Shown here piece after piece: positions 6,524 to 8,927 of a DNA stretch of 8,927 bases. Source of the DNA: an uncultured Synechococcus sp. (GTDB lineage: Bacteria > Cyanobacteriota > Cyanobacteriia > PCC-6307 > Cyanobiaceae); assembly GCA_913040905.1 (NCBI GenBank), contig CAJWIC010000047.1:1-8927 (forward strand). The letters are read 5' to 3'. The notes beneath the pieces were generated by a model. That model made no database searches, was not told the DNA's origin, and worked only from the letters and a program-made list of their open reading frames with translations. Made by a program: the position numbers and the translations under genes. Each line of letters starts with the position of its first letter. Position 1 is the stretch's first letter.

Positions 6524-7300
6524 CTAGATCCCATCCCCCATCAACCCTTCCACCGCCTCCTGGGGGACGTGGATGCCGCATTCCTGTTTGAGGCCTCCGA
6601 AACGGGTGTTCCGGCCGCTGAGGTCAGAACCATCCGGTGCACTGGAATGCCAATCGCCCACGGTGGAAAAACCCTGCTCAAACAGGGGATGTTGAGGCAG
6701 GTTGTTGTCCTGCATGTAGTAATAAATGTCCTTTTGGGTCCAATCCAGCAGCGGCCGAAGGGAAAGCCGCTCCCGGATCGGATCCAGCAGGGTCATCGAG
6801 CGACGATGGTCGGTCTGGACACGGCGAACACCACTGGCCCAACAGCTCACGTCCAGTTGCGCCAACGCTCGGTCCAAGGGCTCCACTTTGCGGATCTGGT
6901 GATATCTCTCAAGGTCATCAAGCTTTCCGGTTTCCCAGAGGCGGCCATGCAGGGCCTCCATCCGGGCTGGTGACATCGCGCTTTGAGCCACCACAAGGCG
7001 GATCTTGAGCAACTCGGTGAGCTGGGCGCTGTAGTGATAGGTCTCCTCCGGCAGGTAACCGGTATCAACCCAGATCACCGGAATGGCATCACCATCCGGC
7101 AACTGACTCAGCATGTGCAACAGCACGGCTGACTGAATGCCGAAGCTGGTGGTCAGAGCAAAACCGGATCCAAAGCGCTGGAATGCCCAGGCGAGCCGGT
7201 CCTGTGGACTCAACGGCTCCAGGCCGCCGCGGTCCGCATCGAGATTGTCTCGAACCAACACACCCGTCATGTTGCGGCCCCCATCCATCACCTGCTCCAT
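6524..7300 (-). CDS. cysH: phosphoadenylylsulfate (PAPS) reductase
   Basis: CysH reduces PAPS to sulfite with thioredoxin as donor, a cytosolic step of assimilatory sulfate reduction. Visible motifs are the PP-loop TTSFGIQSAV (50-59), VDTGYLPEETY (78-88), the KVEPLDRAL segment (138-146), DWTQKDI (186-192) and the C-terminal KQECGIH (238-244) with catalytic Cys241. The only other cysteine is Cys153. The paired CC...CxxC cluster ligands of APS reductases are absent, so this is the iron-sulfur-free PAPS type. The 258-residue length is normal. Three in-frame ATGs compete: 7300, 7288 (GGAG six bases ahead) and 7270; conserved sequence begins near residue 27, so all are possible. coaX follows after 5 bp. 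The gene diverges from the NDH-2-like gene across a 58-bp gap. Confidence 0.94.
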   Translation of the reverse strand: MEQVMDGGRNMTGVLVRDNLDADRGGLEPLSPQDRLAWAFQRFGSGFALTTSFGIQSAVLLHMLSQLPDGDAIPVIWVDTGYLPEETYHYSAQLTELLKIRLVVAQSAMSPARMEALHGRLWETGKLDDLERYHQIRKVEPLDRALAQLDVSCWASGVRRVQTDHRRSMTLLDPIRERLSLRPLLDWTQKDIYYYMQDNNLPQHPLFEQGFSTVGDWHSSAPDGSDLSGRNTRFGGLKQECGIHVPQEAVEGLMGDGI

Positions 7301-7358
7301 CTTCCCCTGTCGCCCTGTGGGAAGGGCTGCCTAAGGTTTCGTCAATACCGAACATTCC
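7301..7358. promoter_or_regulatory. divergent promoter region between cysH and the NDH-2-like gene
   Basis: This 58-bp spacer must carry or adjoin both start signals. On the minus strand TTGACG (5 of 6 to the -35 consensus) is present at 7344-7339, but no -10 box follows at the right distance. AGGGG a few bases ahead of the 7300 ATG could be a Shine-Dalgarno placed rather close. I see no recognisable regulator site. Confidence 0.4.
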
Positions 7359-8507
7359 ATGACATCACCTCTGTCATCACCGGAAACCGTGGTGGTGGCA
7401 GGCGGGGGATTCGCCGGCCTGTTCAGTGCTCTGGCGGTGCACGAACGCTTGCCGGAGCGACCGGTGATGGTGATTGAGCCCCGTGACCGTTTCCTGTTTC
7501 AACCACTTCTCTATGAGCTGCTGAGCGGTGAGCTGCAGGGCTGGGAGGTGGCACCCACCTATCGACAGCTGCTTAGCAGCCGCGGCATCTGCTGGCTGCA
7601 GGACAGCGTCAGCGGGATCGATCTGGACAACCAAAAGCTCACCACCGCCGCTGGTCACTGCGTTGATTGGGGTGATCTGGTGCTGGCAACGGGGACCAAG
7701 CTGAATGATTTTGGGGTTCCCGGTGTCCGCGAGCATGCCTGCGGCTTTCGGGATCTCAATGATGTCAAGCGCCTGCGGGCCCTTGTCAAAGACCTGAAGA
7801 AACGTCGACCTCAGGACGCCGCCGTGGCGATTGTCGGAGCGGGACCAACGGGGGTGGAGCTGGCTTGCAAGCTGGCGGACATGCTTGAAGGAGCAGCCCG
7901 GATCCACCTGATCGAGATGGGAGACAGGATCCTTCCCAACAGTGCGTCGTTCAACCGTGAGCGCGCGGCCGCGGCCCTGGAACGGCGGGAGGTCTGCCTG
8001 CACCTCAACACAGCGGTCACCGCAGTCCATGCCGATCGCGTCCGCTTCAAAGACGGCGGCGTCCTTCCCCACAGCGGCCTGATCTGGAGTGCCGGCAGCA
8101 GCCCAACCTTGCCTGACATCCATCCGAGCTCCGCTCGCCCCAACGCCCCCCTCAACATCAACCAGGACCTGCGCCTTCTCGACCACAAACGCGTTTTTGC
8201 CCTCGGGGACTGTGGACGTTGCAGCCTCGAGCCCTGGCCAGCCACCGCTCAGGTGGCGATGCAGCAGGGTGTCGCTGTCGCCAAGGCCCTGGAAGCCATC
8301 GGTCATCAGCAGGAGCCGGAACCCTTTCAGTTCCAGGACCGAGGCGAGATGCTCAGCCTGGGCATCGGCGACGCCACCCTCACCGGGCTCGGGATCACCC
8401 TGGCCGGCCCCCTGGCCTTCAAGATCCGTCGAGCCACCTATCTCACCCGACTGCCAGGCCTGTCACTGGGGCTTCGCTCGGCCGGTGCCTGGCTGCTGAG
8501 CCGTTGA
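7359..8507 (+). CDS. ndbB: type II NADH dehydrogenase-like FAD/NAD(P) oxidoreductase (NdbB-like)
   Basis: This is a single-subunit flavoprotein of the NDH-2 family, which passes electrons from NAD(P)H through FAD to a quinone at the membrane surface without pumping protons. The first dinucleotide fold is VVVAGGGFAG (11-20, FAD). The second is IVGAGPTGVELA (158-169, NAD(P)H), with an acidic residue at the end of its second strand (HLIEMGDR). ALGDC (281-285) binds the FAD ribityl region and is followed by PATAQVAMQQG (294-304). The 382-residue length suits cyanobacterial NDH-2. The C-terminal hydrophobic/amphipathic stretch (about 343-380) may anchor it to the membrane. The cyanobacterial NdbB and plant NDC1 proteins reduce demethylphylloquinone in vitamin K1 synthesis, and this could be that ortholog, but the sequence alone does not separate NdbA, NdbB and NdbC, so the symbol is tentative. 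No Shine-Dalgarno is evident. Its TGA overlaps the start of hflX, so the two are probably cotranscribed. Confidence 0.88.
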   Translation: MTSPLSSPETVVVAGGGFAGLFSALAVHERLPERPVMVIEPRDRFLFQPLLYELLSGELQGWEVAPTYRQLLSSRGICWLQDSVSGIDLDNQKLTTAAGHCVDWGDLVLATGTKLNDFGVPGVREHACGFRDLNDVKRLRALVKDLKKRRPQDAAVAIVGAGPTGVELACKLADMLEGAARIHLIEMGDRILPNSASFNRERAAAALERREVCLHLNTAVTAVHADRVRFKDGGVLPHSGLIWSAGSSPTLPDIHPSSARPNAPLNINQDLRLLDHKRVFALGDCGRCSLEPWPATAQVAMQQGVAVAKALEAIGHQQEPEPFQFQDRGEMLSLGIGDATLTGLGITLAGPLAFKIRRATYLTRLPGLSLGLRSAGAWLLSR

Positions 8508-8927
8508 AGCAGGCCCATCTCGGCGGACGCACCCGAGGGCTCCGGCCCGGACAGCACCGACAGCTCGACCGCCTCAGCCATCGTCGTCATCCAGAGGGCA
8601 GTGGTGCTGACCTGCTGACCCTGGAACGGATGGCCGGCCTGGTGCAAGAGCTGGAGCTGTCCATGCATCTGGTGCTGGATGGACGAGGGCTGTGTCGGTT
8701 GCTCTGGCTGGGTCCCCTGCAAGGGTCCGAGGCCCTTCGCCAGCACCTGCCCCAGGCCCCACGCCGACGGAGCGGCGGCTGGCGGCTGCTGAGCTGCCCT
8801 TTCAGCCGCAGTGGACTCCATCAGGACTTGGCGGAGGCGGTGATTGCCCTTGATCTGAATCCGATCAGCTGGTTGCGCTTCGCCCCGGTTCCGTCCCGCG
8901 ATGGTCTTCGCAGCGCCGAACTGTTGC
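8504..8927 (+). CDS. hflX: GTPase HflX, N-terminal part
   Basis: Only 141 codons of the N-terminal HflX domain are inside the window; the GTP-binding domain would lie beyond the right edge. HflX is a ribosome-associated GTPase that splits stalled 70S ribosomes in other bacteria. The N-terminus GGRTRGLRPGQHRQLDRL (7-24), followed by a stretch equivalent to the LYRRR, LARQLAELS and LIDRRGRV segments (HLVLDGRGLCRLLWLGP, 55-71), matches cyanobacterial HflX. FAPVPSRDGLRSAELL (126-141) agrees with the next conserved stretch. The start chosen is TTG at 8504, whose bases overlap the TGA of the preceding gene (TTGA). ATG codons at residues 43 and 54 would cut into the conserved domain. Confidence 0.85.
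   Translation, partial: MKQAHLGGRTRGLRPGQHRQLDRLSHRRHPEGSGADLLTLERMAGLVQELELSMHLVLDGRGLCRLLWLGPLQGSEALRQHLPQAPRRRSGGWRLLSCPFSRSGLHQDLAEAVIALDLNPISWLRFAPVPSRDGLRSAELL

Noticed and set aside
7377..8306. Long open frame on the minus strand opposite the NDH-2-like gene (309 codons)
   Set aside because: It is antisense to a gene with clear FAD and NAD(P) motifs; the translation is His/Gln-rich low-quality sequence with no family resemblance.

Overview
The window looks like ordinary chromosome from a marine picocyanobacterium of the Synechococcus/Cyanobium type. This rests on recognised protein families: a RarA ATPase with the long C-terminal extension seen in cyanobacteria, a DUF1400 protein, an Sfp-type phosphopantetheinyl transferase, a cyanobacterial-type CoaX and a cyanobacterial HflX N-terminus. 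Dense GC-rich coding also fits. The assignment is by protein resemblance only; there is no rRNA or other phylogenetic marker. I see no tRNA, rRNA, CRISPR array, insertion sequence or phage gene, and nothing resembling a new multi-gene defence or mobile system.

Layout, left to right. On the minus strand and cut by the left edge is a lipoprotein periplasmic adaptor of an RND-type efflux pump (1-1065). Diverging from it with only 26 bp between is a 754-residue RarA/MgsA-type AAA+ ATPase with a degenerate methyltransferase-like C-terminal domain (1092-3356). Next is an AT-rich patch (about 3357-4140) holding one secreted stand-alone DUF1400 protein (3424-4011, minus). A small single-pass membrane protein of unknown role (4192-4695, minus) follows, just downstream of a 4'-phosphopantetheinyl transferase (4719-5402, minus). 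A PrxQ/Bcp peroxiredoxin (5375-5842, plus) overlaps the transferase head-to-head and overlaps coaX tail-to-tail. coaX (type III pantothenate kinase, 5820-6518, minus) lies 5 bp downstream of cysH (PAPS reductase, 6524-7300, minus). Diverging from cysH is a type II NADH dehydrogenase-like flavoprotein (7359-8507, plus), whose stop overlaps the TTG start of hflX (8504 onward, plus), cut by the right edge.

How they fit together: cysH feeds cysteine synthesis, coaX starts CoA synthesis (which consumes cysteine), and the phosphopantetheinyl transferase uses CoA to activate acyl carrier proteins. The middle of the window is therefore loosely a sulfur/CoA/ACP neighbourhood, with a peroxiredoxin that, like PAPS reductase, normally takes electrons from thioredoxin. 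The points most worth a second look are the RarA extension, the AT-rich DUF1400 island, the antiparallel overlap of the transferase and peroxiredoxin start regions, the non-canonical phosphate loop of CoaX, and the possibly pilin-like small membrane protein.
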